DNA of 64,000 bases from an uncultured Oscillibacter sp. (GTDB taxonomy: Bacteria > Bacillota > Clostridia > Oscillospirales > Oscillospiraceae): the NCBI RefSeq assembly GCF_900546705.1, contig NZ_URDP01000005.1, positions 11,491 through 75,490 of the forward strand. Reading direction: 5' to 3'. Every line of letters begins with the position of its first letter. Position 1 is the stretch's first letter. The translations under genes were made by a program, and so were the position numbers. The notes below the pieces were generated by a model that worked only from the letters and a program-made list of their open reading frames with translations, was not told the origin of the DNA and searched no databases. This document shows, piece after piece, positions 24,079 to 33,231 of this stretch.

Positions 24079-24816
24079 GTGAGCGAAACGAAAACCGTGG
24101 TGCTGGACGCGGGCCACGACGCGGGGAACCTTGCCAACCGCAGCCCCGACGGCACCTACTATGAACACGAGTTCTGCCTGGACATGGCAAAGCGCATGGC
24201 CGTCCACCTGCGCCGGTGCGGCGCTGCGGTGACCGAGACCCGGCCCGACGGCGGGGCCGTGTCCCTGGCGGCACGGTGCGCCGCGGCCAACGCCATCGCG
24301 GGCCTCGATTTGTTCGTGTCCCTCCACTCCAACGCGGCGGGGTCGGCAGGCTGGTCCGACGCCCGGGGGTGGAGCGCCTACCTCTACGGCGAGGGCGGCG
24401 CGCGGGAGCAGGCGGCAAAGGCCATCCTGACCCGGGTGCGGGAGACGGGGACGGCGGTGCGCTCGAGCCCCATCGTCTACGACCCGGCGCTGTACGTCTT
24501 GAAGCACACGGCGGCCCCGGCGGTGCTCATCGAGCACGCCTTCCACACCAACCGCAATGATGTGGAAAACCTCAAGTCCCAGGACTGGCGGGCCGCCCTG
24601 GCCCGGGCCCAGGCCAGGGGCATCGCGGAGTTCCTGGGCCTTGCCTGGGTGGACGAAGCTGCCCCGGCGCCCCCGGAGGACCGGGAGCTGACGGCGGCGG
24701 TGGACGCCCTGGCCGCCGCCGGGGTCATCGACAGCCCCGACCGCTGGAAGGCGTTGGAGTACACGGACAAAAGCGTCCGGGCGCTGCTCATCAAAATGGC
24801 GGCGAAGCTGGGATAA
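24079..24816 (+). CDS. N-acetylmuramoyl-L-alanine amidase (Amidase_3)
   Basis: A 245-aa zinc amidase that cuts the bond between MurNAc and L-Ala in peptidoglycan. Metal ligands are His13 (DAGHDAG), Glu near 31 and the His in SLHSN, with the catalytic Glu in IEHAFHTN. It has no signal peptide, as expected for a phage-type endolysin delivered by a holin. A short C-terminal segment with helical repeats could bind the wall. The GTG at 24079 has a strong GAAGGAGGG site. With the three small genes before it, it forms a complete lysis cassette without any other phage gene in the window. Confidence 0.85.
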   Translation: MSETKTVVLDAGHDAGNLANRSPDGTYYEHEFCLDMAKRMAVHLRRCGAAVTETRPDGGAVSLAARCAAANAIAGLDLFVSLHSNAAGSAGWSDARGWSAYLYGEGGAREQAAKAILTRVRETGTAVRSSPIVYDPALYVLKHTAAPAVLIEHAFHTNRNDVENLKSQDWRAALARAQARGIAEFLGLAWVDEAAPAPPEDRELTAAVDALAAAGVIDSPDRWKALEYTDKSVRALLIKMAAKLG

Positions 24817-24823
24817 AAAAAGA

Positions 24824-24852
24824 AGCGGACACCGTTTGGTGTCCGCTTTTTT
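24824..24852 (+). terminator. Rho-independent terminator
   Basis: AGCGGACACC (24824-24833), GTTT loop, GGTGTCCGCT (24838-24847 region) and six T. Confidence 0.9.
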
Positions 24853-24885
24853 GCGATGGTTTTCCACAGTCTCCTGTGGAAAATC

Positions 24886-25338
24886 TCACCGGCCCCGGGC
24901 GGCCTTGGCCAGCAGGGCCCGGCCCTCGTCGGAGCGTAGGTAGTCCGCCACGGCATCCCGCACCAGGGCCTGGAAGGACTCGCTCTTTAAGAGGGCGCTG
25001 AACATGGCCCCCTCGGCCTTGCCGCCGGAGGACTGGACCACCGCCGGGCCCTTGGGGGCGGCGGGACGGGGCGCGGGGACGGGCTCTTCCTCGGCGTAGG
25101 CCCGCTCCAGCCAGGTGCCCGCGCCCTCGGCCCGCTCGTCGGTCTCGCCCCGCAGGTAGCCGGTAGTCACGCCGAAGTAGGCGGCCAGCTGGATCTGCTG
25201 GGACTGGGTGGGCGTCTGGCGGCCCGTCTCAAACTTTTCCACCGCGGTCCGGGGAAAGCCCAGGGCGGCGGACAGGGCGGGGCGGGAGAGGCCCCGCTCC
25301 GTGCGAAGGGATTCGATGCGTTGTGCCATGGTGACCAT
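24886..25338 (-). CDS. XRE-family helix-turn-helix regulator
   Basis: A 150-aa repressor-like protein. The N-terminal 60 residues form a Cro/CI helix-turn-helix (RIESLRTERGLSRPALSAAL). A Pro/Ala/Glu-rich linker and a helical C terminus (about 110-150) follow. It sits between the lysis cassette and a phosphoesterase gene and is divergent to the latter, so it could regulate either. ATG at 25338 has AGGAGG 9 nt upstream; a second in-frame ATG lies three codons on. Confidence 0.82.
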   Translation of the reverse strand: MVTMAQRIESLRTERGLSRPALSAALGFPRTAVEKFETGRQTPTQSQQIQLAAYFGVTTGYLRGETDERAEGAGTWLERAYAEEEPVPAPRPAAPKGPAVVQSSGGKAEGAMFSALLKSESFQALVRDAVADYLRSDEGRALLAKAARGR

Positions 25339-25378
25339 ATGGGATTGCCTCCTGTTGATGCAGATGCATGATGGTTCC

Positions 25379-25407
25379 AGTATACCGCCATCGGCCCCGC
25401 CGCGCAA
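25379..25407 (-). promoter_or_regulatory. Promoter of the XRE regulator
   Basis: Minus strand: TTGCGC (25402-25407), 17-nt spacer, TATACT (25379-25384). Confidence 0.6.
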
Positions 25408-25440
25408 GAGGCGGAGGGGATGGACTTTGGCGGCGGGCCG

Positions 25441-25449
25441 TGGTACAAT
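25441..25449 (+). promoter_or_regulatory. Extended -10 promoter of the phosphoesterase operon
   Basis: TGG-TACAAT, with TTGGCG 16 nt upstream as a possible -35. It overlaps an ATG at 25448, which is one reason to place the protein start at 25481. Confidence 0.5.
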
Positions 25450-25480
25450 GGACCGGAAAAAACAGGAAGCGGGGGAAGCC

Positions 25481-26365
25481 ATGAGGGGACGGAGGAGACG
25501 GTGGACACTGCCGGTACTGGCGGCGCTGGCCCTGGCCCTGGCGGGCTGGACGGCGTGGGGATTGTGGCGCTCGGCCCATGACCCGGTGGCGCGGACGTGG
25601 CAGATCGCGCTCCCGGGGCTGACGGAGCCGGTGCGGGCGGCGGTGCTCTCCGACCTCCACGAGAGCCTGTCGGCATCGGACCGCCGGGCCCTGGCGGAGC
25701 TGACGGCCCGGGCGGACCCGGACGTCATCTTGCTGGCGGGGGACATGCTCAACGCCGACAGCCCCGACGCCTCCGGCGCCGTGTCCGCGGTGGCGTCCCT
25801 GAGGCCCATCGCCCCGGTGTACTACGCCCCCGGCAACCAGGAGCTGGACTACGCGGCGGCGGGCACCTCGCCCCTCTGGGACGAGCTGACGGCGGCGGGG
25901 GCCGTGGTGCTGGAGCAAAGCTATGTGGACCTGGACCTGGGGGGCGGGCTCCGGCTGGGCGGGCTCTATGACTACGCCTTCGCCTCCGACGATTTCAACA
26001 CCTGCGACCCCGACCATATGGACCCGGCGGTCTATGGCTTTCTGGAGGACTTTCAGGCAACGGAGCGGTGCAAGGTGCTCCTCTGCCACCGGCCGGACAG
26101 CTTCGTCTTCGGCGATGCCGCCGACACCTGGGACGTGGATCTGGTGGTCAGCGGCCACCTCCACGGGGGCCAGGTGGTGCTGCCGGTGCTGGGCGGGGTC
26201 TACGGCGGGGACCAGGGGTGGTTCCCCGCCTACGTCCACGGGGTGTACGAAAAGGGGAAGATCCATCTGGCGATCACGGCGGGCCTGGGGACCCAGGGCG
26301 GCCGGGTGCCCCGGTTCCGGAATCCCCCGGAGCTGATGGTGCTGGACCTGGTGCCCGAAACCTAA
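25481..26365 (+). CDS. Membrane-anchored metallophosphoesterase
   Basis: A 294-aa calcineurin-like phosphoesterase of the YkuE type with one N-terminal transmembrane anchor (about 8-26) and an extracytoplasmic catalytic domain. Metal motifs are SDLHES, LAGDML and SGHLHGGQ. The usual GNHE motif reads GNQE, so its active-site His is replaced by Gln, which may alter activity or specificity. Family members cleave phospholipid headgroups or UDP-lipids. It is followed by a nucleotidyltransferase and galE on the same strand. Confidence 0.82.
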   Translation: MRGRRRRWTLPVLAALALALAGWTAWGLWRSAHDPVARTWQIALPGLTEPVRAAVLSDLHESLSASDRRALAELTARADPDVILLAGDMLNADSPDASGAVSAVASLRPIAPVYYAPGNQELDYAAAGTSPLWDELTAAGAVVLEQSYVDLDLGGGLRLGGLYDYAFASDDFNTCDPDHMDPAVYGFLEDFQATERCKVLLCHRPDSFVFGDAADTWDVDLVVSGHLHGGQVVLPVLGGVYGGDQGWFPAYVHGVYEKGKIHLAITAGLGTQGGRVPRFRNPPELMVLDLVPET

Positions 26366-26388
26366 CGAGCAGGAGAGGAGGGAACGGC

Positions 26389-27588
26389 GTGGAGCGATAC
26401 GAACAGCAGCTGCTGGAGGGCCTGGGGGCCTTCTTGCGCCGGGAGCCGGCCCGGCCGCTCCTGAAGGACACGGCGGACTGGGAGAAGCTGTGGCGTCTTG
26501 CGGACCAGCAGAAGGTGCTGGCCATGGCGGCGGACGCCCTGGTGCCGGTGCTTGGCCGGGGAGACATGGCGTCGGCGGTGCTGCGCCGGGCGGCGGAGGA
26601 CATGGCCGGTCAGATCCGCCGGGACGGGGCCTTTGCCGCCGCCTGGAAGACCCTGGAGGGGGCCGGGTGCCGTCCTCTGGTGGTCAAGGGGGCCGTGTGC
26701 CGGGAACTGTACCCCAAGCCGGATTTGCGTATCTCCGCCGACGAGGACCTGCTGCTGCCTCCGCCGGAGCTGCCCGCCGCGGCGGATGCCCTGGCCCGGG
26801 CGGGCTGGGCCGTCTCCGGCGGCGGGCAGGTGACCTCCTGCCGGGACGGGCGCACGGGGGCGTATCTGGAGCTCCACAGCGCCCTCTTTCCCCCTGACTC
26901 GGAGGCCTACGGGTGGATGAACGGCCTTTTCGACGGGGCCTTTGACCGGGCGGTGGAGACAATGGCGGCGGGGGTGGAGTGCCGGACGCTGTGCCCGGCG
27001 GACCACCTGCGCTATCTCATCCTCCACGCCTGCAAGCACTTCCTCCACTCCGGCGTGGGCATCCGCCAGGCCTGCGACGTGTCCCTTGCGGCCCGGGCCT
27101 GGGGCGGCGGTCTGGACTGGGGGGCGCTGACGGCGTCTTTGGCGGCGGCCCGGGCGGAGCGGTTCGCCGCGGGACTGATGGAAGTGGGGCGGCGGCACCT
27201 GGGGGTGGACTACCCGGCCCCGGTGACGGCGTGGCTGGAGGAGCTGAGGGTGGACTGCGGACCGCTGCTGGAGGACCTGCTGGCGGCGGGGATCTACGGC
27301 AGCAGCTCCGCCCAGCGGCTCCACAGCAGCCGCATCACCCTTGCCGCCGTCTCCGACGGCAGCGGCGCCCACACCGCCCGGCAGGTGCTGCGGACGGTGT
27401 TCCCGCCGCCCGATGCCCTGGCGGGGCGCTACCCCTACCTTGCCCGGCGGCCCTGGCTGGTGCCGGTGGCCTGGGCCCAGCGTCTTGCGTCCTACCGGGA
27501 TCGCAGCGGCCCCGCCGACGCCCGGGAGAGCCTGGCCATCGGCCGGGAGCGGGTGGGGCTTTTGCGCCGGTACGGCATCATTGACTAG
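26389..27588 (+). CDS. Nucleotidyltransferase family protein (lasso-type)
   Basis: A 399-aa member of the uncharacterised nucleotidyltransferase family (NTP_transf_5, Pol-beta fold) often found in RiPP and exopolysaccharide clusters. The diagnostic segment is VVKGAVCRELYP followed by DEDLLLP, giving the Asp pair that binds metal and nucleotide. The GTG at 26389 is preceded by GGAGAGGAGGG and lies 24 bp after the phosphoesterase stop. In other bacteria these proteins accompany HPrK-like and PqqD proteins, both of which are encoded in this window, though not adjacent. The true target is unknown. Confidence 0.75.
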   Translation: MERYEQQLLEGLGAFLRREPARPLLKDTADWEKLWRLADQQKVLAMAADALVPVLGRGDMASAVLRRAAEDMAGQIRRDGAFAAAWKTLEGAGCRPLVVKGAVCRELYPKPDLRISADEDLLLPPPELPAAADALARAGWAVSGGGQVTSCRDGRTGAYLELHSALFPPDSEAYGWMNGLFDGAFDRAVETMAAGVECRTLCPADHLRYLILHACKHFLHSGVGIRQACDVSLAARAWGGGLDWGALTASLAAARAERFAAGLMEVGRRHLGVDYPAPVTAWLEELRVDCGPLLEDLLAAGIYGSSSAQRLHSSRITLAAVSDGSGAHTARQVLRTVFPPPDALAGRYPYLARRPWLVPVAWAQRLASYRDRSGPADARESLAIGRERVGLLRRYGIID

Positions 27589-27600
27589 GAGGGAAGAACC

Positions 27601-28617
27601 ATGCGGATTTTGGTATGCGGCGGCGCGGGCTACATCGGCAGCCACACCTGCGTGACGCTGTTGGAGCAGGGCTACGACATCGCCGTGGTGGACGACCTGT
27701 CCAACTCCAGCGCCGAGGCGCTGGTGCGGGTGGCGCGCCTGACGGGGCGGGAGGTGCCCTTTCTCCGGGCGGACCTTTGCCAAAGGGAGACGGCGGAGGA
27801 GGCCTTCCGCCGCTGGCCGGACATCGGCGCGGTCATCCACTTCGCCGGGTTCAAGGCGGTGGGGGAGAGCGTGCAAAAGCCCCTGAAGTACTATGAGAAC
27901 AACCTGGTGAGCACGCTGAACCTGCTGGACGCCATGGCGGCGGCGGGGGTAAGGAACCTGGTGTTCTCCTCGTCGGCCACCGTGTACGGCGCCCCGGCCA
28001 CGGTGCCCGTGGCGGAGGAGGCGCCGCTCTCTGCCACCAACCCCTACGGGGCCACCAAGCTCATGATCGAGCGGATCTTGACGGACCTTTGCCGGGCGGA
28101 GCCGGAGTGGAACGTGGCGCTTTTACGGTACTTCAACCCCATCGGCGCCCACCCCTCGGGCCTTCTGGGGGAGGACCCCCGGGGGATTCCCAATAACCTC
28201 GTGCCCTACATCGCCAAGGTGGCCCTGGGGGAGCTGCCGGTGCTCCACGTGTTCGGCGGGGACTATCCCACCCCCGACGGCACCGGCGTGCGGGACTACA
28301 TCCACGTCATGGACCTGGCGGAGGGCCACGCGGCGGCGCTCAGGCGGCTGGAGAACGGCTGCGGGCTGCTGGTGTGCAACCTGGGCACCGGCCGGGGCTA
28401 CAGCGTGCTGGAGGTAGTCCGGGCCTACGAGAAGGCCAGCGGCCGCCCCATCCCCTACGTGGTGGAGGACCGCCGCCCCGGGGACGCGGCCGCCTGCTGG
28501 GCAGACCCCACCCGGGCCCGGCAGGAGCTGGGCTGGAGCGCCCGCCGGGGCCTGGACGAGATGTGCGCATCCTCGTGGAACTGGCAGCGGAAAAACCCCG
28601 ACGGCTACCGGACATAA
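27601..28617 (+). CDS. galE: UDP-glucose 4-epimerase
   Basis: A 338-aa NAD-dependent short-chain dehydrogenase that interconverts UDP-glucose and UDP-galactose. It shows the GGAGYIGSH Rossmann motif (8-16), the SSSATVYG segment and the catalytic NPYGATK (YxxxK) motif. Length and order match GalE. It supplies UDP-Gal for polysaccharide and glycolipid synthesis and lies 12 bp after the nucleotidyltransferase with a GGAGGG site. Confidence 0.93.
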   Translation: MRILVCGGAGYIGSHTCVTLLEQGYDIAVVDDLSNSSAEALVRVARLTGREVPFLRADLCQRETAEEAFRRWPDIGAVIHFAGFKAVGESVQKPLKYYENNLVSTLNLLDAMAAAGVRNLVFSSSATVYGAPATVPVAEEAPLSATNPYGATKLMIERILTDLCRAEPEWNVALLRYFNPIGAHPSGLLGEDPRGIPNNLVPYIAKVALGELPVLHVFGGDYPTPDGTGVRDYIHVMDLAEGHAAALRRLENGCGLLVCNLGTGRGYSVLEVVRAYEKASGRPIPYVVEDRRPGDAAACWADPTRARQELGWSARRGLDEMCASSWNWQRKNPDGYRT

Positions 28618-28620
28618 AAA

Positions 28621-28653
28621 AGCGGAGCGGAAATTTTCCGCTCCGCTTTTTTT
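28621..28653. terminator. Convergent terminator between galE and the AEC transporter
   Basis: AGCGGAGCGGAAA pairs with TTTCCGCTCCGCT across 28621-28647, followed by seven T. The A-run before it allows use on the minus strand also. Confidence 0.9.
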
Positions 28654-28659
28654 GCTGTT

Positions 28660-29589
28660 TCAAAGGGGCAGCGCCGTCACCGCCAGGGTGATGAAGAGGG
28701 GAATGGTCACGATCATGAGCACCATGCCCTGGACCACCGCCCGGGAGGCGAAGGCCGGGGCGCAGTCGTACTGCTGGGCGAACACCACGCTTAAAGACGC
28801 GCTGGGCAGGCAGCACATGACGGCGCACACCAGGGCCACCAGATGGGGCACGCCGGGGATCAGGCACAAAATGCCCAGCACCGCCAGGGGAAAGACCGCC
28901 AGCCGCAGCACGTTGACGGCGTAGGACCAGGGGTCCTTCAAAATCTCCACCGGCCGGATGGGCACCAGGGAGCAGCCGATGAGCAGCATGGAGATGGGCA
29001 CCACCATGGACCCCAGGGTGGAGAGGGTGTCCTGGATAAAGACCGGGAAGCGGAAGGGGGACACGTAGAGCACCACCGCCGCCAATGAGGCGATGGTCAC
29101 CGGCATGGACAAAATGGACTTGATGCGGATCTGGCGCTGCATGGACACCATGGAGATGCCGATGGTGAAGAAGAACACCAGCCAGACCATGTTGAACACC
29201 ACCGCGTACAAAAGCCCCTCCTGGCCCAGCAGCTCCGAGATGAGGGGGAAGCCCAAAAAGGCGGTGTTGGCGAAGACGGCCATGAGGGTGAACATGGCCC
29301 GCTCCCTGCGCTCCAGGGGCAGCGCCCGCCCCACGAGGGCCGTCAGCGCCAGGGCGGCAATGTAGTACACCAGCGCCACGGCCACGGTGATGAGAAGATT
29401 TTTGGACAGGGCGGCGGAAAAGGGGTTGGAGGCGGTGGTCAGCACGTTGGCCGGCAGGGCCACCTGCATCATGAAGGCGGTCAGATCCTTCTGGAACCGT
29501 TCCGTCAGAAGGCCCCGGCGGGTGAGCACGTATCCCAGCGCCACCAGCAGCGCCACTTTTCCCATGAGGTTGAGCAAGATTTCCAGCAT
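28660..29589 (-). CDS. AEC-family transporter
   Basis: A 309-aa permease of the auxin efflux carrier family with about ten transmembrane helices. Bacterial members export or import small organic acids such as malate or malonate, but the substrate cannot be read from the sequence. The ATG at 29589 follows a GGGAG site; the frame extends to 29622 without one. Confidence 0.85.
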   Translation of the reverse strand: MLEILLNLMGKVALLVALGYVLTRRGLLTERFQKDLTAFMMQVALPANVLTTASNPFSAALSKNLLITVAVALVYYIAALALTALVGRALPLERRERAMFTLMAVFANTAFLGFPLISELLGQEGLLYAVVFNMVWLVFFFTIGISMVSMQRQIRIKSILSMPVTIASLAAVVLYVSPFRFPVFIQDTLSTLGSMVVPISMLLIGCSLVPIRPVEILKDPWSYAVNVLRLAVFPLAVLGILCLIPGVPHLVALVCAVMCCLPSASLSVVFAQQYDCAPAFASRAVVQGMVLMIVTIPLFITLAVTALPL

Positions 29590-29790
29590 AGACAAAACTC
29601 CCGCGTTTGATTTCCGCCCCACAGAGGCGGCTTTTTTCCAGTTTAACGGGTTTGACCGGCGCCGTCAACGGCTGCGGGGCAACAAAGGCAAAATTTGCCG
29701 CAGACGTGGGACAATTGTCCGCCCGGGCCGCATTTTGCCGGAAAGAGCCCGTGAAAAATCCGGGAAAAGGAAGAAATGCGCCGGGCATAT

Positions 29791-29819
29791 TTGACTTTCC
29801 ATTTGCTGGGGGATATAAT
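29791..29819 (+). promoter_or_regulatory. Promoter of the exopolysaccharide operon
   Basis: TTGACT (29791-29796), 17-nt spacer, TATAAT (29814-29819). The strongest fixed-orientation promoter in the window; it drives the genes from 29874 to 36948. Confidence 0.85.
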
Positions 29820-29873
29820 AATTCCAACCATGCGTTTTTTGGTGTTATCTGGAAGGAGAGAGGGGGGCTTGCC

Positions 29874-31778
29874 GTGGCAAAATTCCGGGGTCAGATCGTG
29901 CTGGCCGTCGACGTGTGCATCATCTTCGCCTGCAACTTCGCCCTCTTTTTCCCGGCGCTTTTGCGGCAGGACATCCGACTTTTGAACCTGGTGGGCCACA
30001 TCGGCCTTCTGACGGTGTGCGTGCTGGTGTTCCAGCTGCTGCTCAAGACCTACAACAGCCTCTGGCGCTACGCCGAGAGCCGGGAGTACTTCGTGCTGCT
30101 GGCGGGCATGAGCCTGGGCTTCATCCTCTACGCGGTGCTCAACCTGACGCTGGAGACCAGCCGCATCTGGATCACCCGGGCCCTGACGGGCACCGCCCTG
30201 GCCCTTTTGTGCATGCTGGCGGTGCGCTTCCTCTACCGGATCTACCGGCTCAAAGTAGCCGGCCGGGGGGCCGAGGGCCGCAGCTACGCGGCGATCCTGG
30301 GCGCCGGGAACCTGGGCGTGAGCCTGCTGGGGGAGCTGGTGAGCAATCCCCGGGGCCGCTACATCCCCTACTGCCTGGTGGACGACGCCCCGGACAAGAT
30401 CGGCAAGCGCATCCACGGCGTGCCCGTCCGGGGGCCCATCGACCGCCTGGGGGAGCTTTTGCAGGACACCCCCGTCACGGAGCTGATCCTGGCCATCCCC
30501 AATCTGGACGCCGCCCGCCAGACGGAGATCCTGCGCCGGTGCGCCGAGACCAACTGCCGCCTCCACATCCTGGAGGACCCGGTGACCCAGCTGGGCCGGG
30601 AGGGCGCGTCGCTGACGGCCAGCATGCGGGAGGTGCAGATCGAGGACCTGCTGGGCCGCAAGCCTGTCCAGCTGGACAACGACCGCATCCGCAGCTTCCT
30701 TGCCGGCAAGACCGTGCTGGTCACCGGCGGCGGCGGGTCCATCGGCTCGGAGCTGTGCCGGCAGATCGCAGGCTACGGCCCCAGGCGCCTTGTGATCGTG
30801 GACATTGCGGAAAACACCACCTACGGCCTGCAAAACGACCTCCTCCACCTCTACGGCAAGAGCCTTCCGCTGTCGGTGGAGATCGCCTCCGTCCGGGACC
30901 GGAAGAAGATGGACCAGCTCTTTGACCGCTACCGGCCCCAGGTGGTGTTCCACGCGGCGGCCCACAAGCACGTGCCCCTCATGGAAAACTGCCCGGAGGA
31001 GGCGGTGAAGAACAACGTCTTCGGCACGTACAACACCGCCTTTGCCGCCCGGAAGTACGGGGCGGAGAAATTCGTCCTCATCTCCACGGACAAGGCGGTC
31101 AACCCCACCAACATCATGGGGGCCACCAAGTACCTGTGCGAGCAGGTGATCCAGGGCCTGCGGGGCGGGCGGACGGCCTTTGCCGCCGTGCGCTTCGGCA
31201 ACGTGCTGGGGTCCGACGGGTCCGTGATCCCCCTCTTTAAAAAGCAGATCGCCTACGGCGGCCCCGTCACCATTACGGACAAGCGCATCATCCGCTACTT
31301 CATGACCATCCCCGAGGCGGTGCAGCTGGTGCTGGAGGCGGGCTCCTTCGCCCGCAGCGGCGAGGTGTACGTGCTGGATATGGGCGAGCCGGTCCACATT
31401 CTGGACCTGGCGGAAAAGCTCATCCGCCTCTCCGGCTTCACCCCCTACGTGGACATCGACATCCAGGAGGTGGGACTGCGGCCCGGGGAGAAGCTCTACG
31501 AGGAGCTGCTCACCGCCTCGGCGGGACTGCGCCGGACGGAGAACGAGAAGATCTTCGTGGAGGAAAAGCCCGACGTGGACGAGGGCGAGATGAAAAACTG
31601 GCTGGAGGAGCTGGCGGCCGCGGCGGAGCGGGGCGGACGGGAGGAGATCTTCCGGGTGCTGCGCACGCTGGTGCCCACGTTCCGCAGCCCCGAGGAAGTG
31701 AACCGGGAGGCCATCCGCGCCGTGCGGGAGGGCCAGGCCAACCAGCTGGAGGACCTGGCCGCCGTGGCCCGGGTGTGA
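29874..31778 (+). CDS. CapD/FlaA1-like polysaccharide nucleotide-sugar dehydratase
   Basis: A 634-aa membrane enzyme of exopolysaccharide synthesis. Four N-terminal transmembrane helices (to about residue 125) are followed by a CoA-binding-like Rossmann domain (about 140-260) and a catalytic SDR domain starting at VLVTGGGGSIGSE (about 281-293). A STDKAVNPTNIMGATK stretch matches WbpM-type UDP-GlcNAc 4,6-dehydratases, which use Met-containing rather than Tyr-containing motifs. It prepares the first sugar of the repeat unit. The GTG at 29874 is the likely start (GGAAGGAGAG upstream). First gene of the operon. Confidence 0.88.
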   Translation: MAKFRGQIVLAVDVCIIFACNFALFFPALLRQDIRLLNLVGHIGLLTVCVLVFQLLLKTYNSLWRYAESREYFVLLAGMSLGFILYAVLNLTLETSRIWITRALTGTALALLCMLAVRFLYRIYRLKVAGRGAEGRSYAAILGAGNLGVSLLGELVSNPRGRYIPYCLVDDAPDKIGKRIHGVPVRGPIDRLGELLQDTPVTELILAIPNLDAARQTEILRRCAETNCRLHILEDPVTQLGREGASLTASMREVQIEDLLGRKPVQLDNDRIRSFLAGKTVLVTGGGGSIGSELCRQIAGYGPRRLVIVDIAENTTYGLQNDLLHLYGKSLPLSVEIASVRDRKKMDQLFDRYRPQVVFHAAAHKHVPLMENCPEEAVKNNVFGTYNTAFAARKYGAEKFVLISTDKAVNPTNIMGATKYLCEQVIQGLRGGRTAFAAVRFGNVLGSDGSVIPLFKKQIAYGGPVTITDKRIIRYFMTIPEAVQLVLEAGSFARSGEVYVLDMGEPVHILDLAEKLIRLSGFTPYVDIDIQEVGLRPGEKLYEELLTASAGLRRTENEKIFVEEKPDVDEGEMKNWLEELAAAAERGGREEIFRVLRTLVPTFRSPEEVNREAIRAVREGQANQLEDLAAVARV

Positions 31779-31796
31779 ACGAATAAGGAGAAGAGC

Positions 31797-32474
31797 ATGA
31801 AAAAAGGCGGAAAGATCGCGCTGGGCGCCGTGGCGGTGTTGGCGGTGGCCGGCGTGGCCGTGGCGGCCTGGCAGTGGAACAACCTCAATGCCCTGCGCTA
31901 CGGGCTGACCCTCTCCCAGGCGGACATCGATGAGAAGCTGGCGGAAAACGAGCAGACCCTCACCGGCGCCATGGAGGAATACCATGTGCGCAGCTACGAG
32001 TTTTCCGAGGAGGAGCTGCGCCAGTTGGACGAGGGGACCCTCTCCGTGGCGGACGCGGCCAAAAAGCTCATTGACGGCGACGTGCCCGCCGCCGAAGCCC
32101 CGGACGTGCAGACCGGCGCCCAGGCCCAGAGCGACCTGGACGCCCAGATCCAGGAGCAGATCGCCCAGATGTACGTGCTGCGCAGCACGTACATCGCCAA
32201 GCTGGAGTCCATCGCCCAGGCGGCCATCGACGAGTACACCCAGGGCGAGCACACCGACGAGAACAAGGCCGACGTGGTCTACAAGCGGGTGGAGGAGCTG
32301 ACGGACCTGGAGGCGGACTGCGACGCCCAGGTGGCGGATGTGGTGGCCCGGCTGCGGGAGCTTTTGCAGCAGGCGGGCCGGGACGACTCCCTGGCCCGGC
32401 AGGTGGAGAAGACCTACCAGGAGGAAAAGAGCCTGAAGAAGGCCGCCTACCTGGAGCAGTTCCGCAACGGCTGA
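31797..32474 (+). CDS. Membrane-anchored coiled-coil protein of the EPS operon
   Basis: A 225-aa protein with an N-terminal transmembrane helix (about 8-26) and a long acidic helical ectodomain with coiled-coil character up to the C terminus. No domain is recognised. It lies 18 bp downstream of the dehydratase and 1 bp before the phosphatase start, so it is a structural member of the operon, possibly an assembly or sensing factor. Confidence 0.7.
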   Translation: MKKGGKIALGAVAVLAVAGVAVAAWQWNNLNALRYGLTLSQADIDEKLAENEQTLTGAMEEYHVRSYEFSEEELRQLDEGTLSVADAAKKLIDGDVPAAEAPDVQTGAQAQSDLDAQIQEQIAQMYVLRSTYIAKLESIAQAAIDEYTQGEHTDENKADVVYKRVEELTDLEADCDAQVADVVARLRELLQQAGRDDSLARQVEKTYQEEKSLKKAAYLEQFRNG

Positions 32475-32475
32475 G

Positions 32476-33222
32476 ATGACGGACCTGCACTGTCACATCC
32501 TCCCCGGTGTGGACGACGGCGCCGCCGGGATGGACGAGAGCCTGGCCATGGCGGCCCTGGCCCGGGAGAGCGGGGTGGAGGCCATGGCGGTGACCCCCCA
32601 CTGCAACGTGCCGGGGGCCTATGAAAACTATGCCGGACCGGAGCTTTCCGAGCATCTGGAGGCTCTGCGCGCCGCCGTGGGAGCGGACGGTCCGGCGCTG
32701 TATGCGGGCATGGAGGTGTTCGCCACCGCCGACGTGCCCGACCTGCTGGACCGTGGGCGGCTGCTGACCTTGGGCGGCAGCCGCTATCTTTTGGTGGAAT
32801 TCGCCTTTGACGAGTCCCCCGCCTTCGCCGAGGACATCCTCTCGGCCATCGCCGCCCGGGGCACGGTGCCGGTGGTGGCCCACCCGGAGCGCTACGACTT
32901 CATCCAGGGGGCGGAGGAGCGGCTGCTGGACTGGGCCGGCCGGGGCTGGGTGCTCCAGATCAACAAGGGCAGCCTTGCGGGCCGGTTCGGCCGCCGGGCC
33001 CGGCACACGGCCCGCTGGTGCCTGGACCGGGGGTGCGTCCACCTGATGGCCTCCGACGCCCACAGCCCCTACCGCCGCACCCCCCGTCTGGACGAGGCCT
33101 GGGAGCTGACCGCGGCGGCGGTGGGGCCGGACATCGCGGATTTTCTGCTGGAGGAGAACCCCCGGCGCATTCTGGCAGACCGGCCCGTGCGGCCGGTGCT
33201 GGAGGAATTTGAACGAGCTTGA
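32476..33222 (+). CDS. ywqE: PHP-type tyrosine-protein phosphatase (CpsB/YwqE)
   Basis: A 248-aa manganese-dependent phosphatase that removes phosphate from BY-kinases and so controls capsule or EPS chain length. Metal motifs are DLHCHILPGVDDG at the N terminus, TPHCN (about 40-44), a Glu in GMEV, and AHPER and SDAHS toward the C terminus. Two BY-kinases follow in the same operon and are its obvious substrates. The start is 1 bp after the previous stop, and a GCTGAG is the only upstream site, so coupled translation is likely. Confidence 0.9.
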   Translation: MTDLHCHILPGVDDGAAGMDESLAMAALARESGVEAMAVTPHCNVPGAYENYAGPELSEHLEALRAAVGADGPALYAGMEVFATADVPDLLDRGRLLTLGGSRYLLVEFAFDESPAFAEDILSAIAARGTVPVVAHPERYDFIQGAEERLLDWAGRGWVLQINKGSLAGRFGRRARHTARWCLDRGCVHLMASDAHSPYRRTPRLDEAWELTAAAVGPDIADFLLEENPRRILADRPVRPVLEEFERA

Positions 33223-33231
33223 GGAGCGACT

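Noticed and set aside
25448..25480. Upstream ATG of the phosphoesterase
   Set aside because: It overlaps a TGG-TACAAT extended -10 and has no ribosome site; the ATG at 25481 directly precedes the basic and transmembrane anchor.
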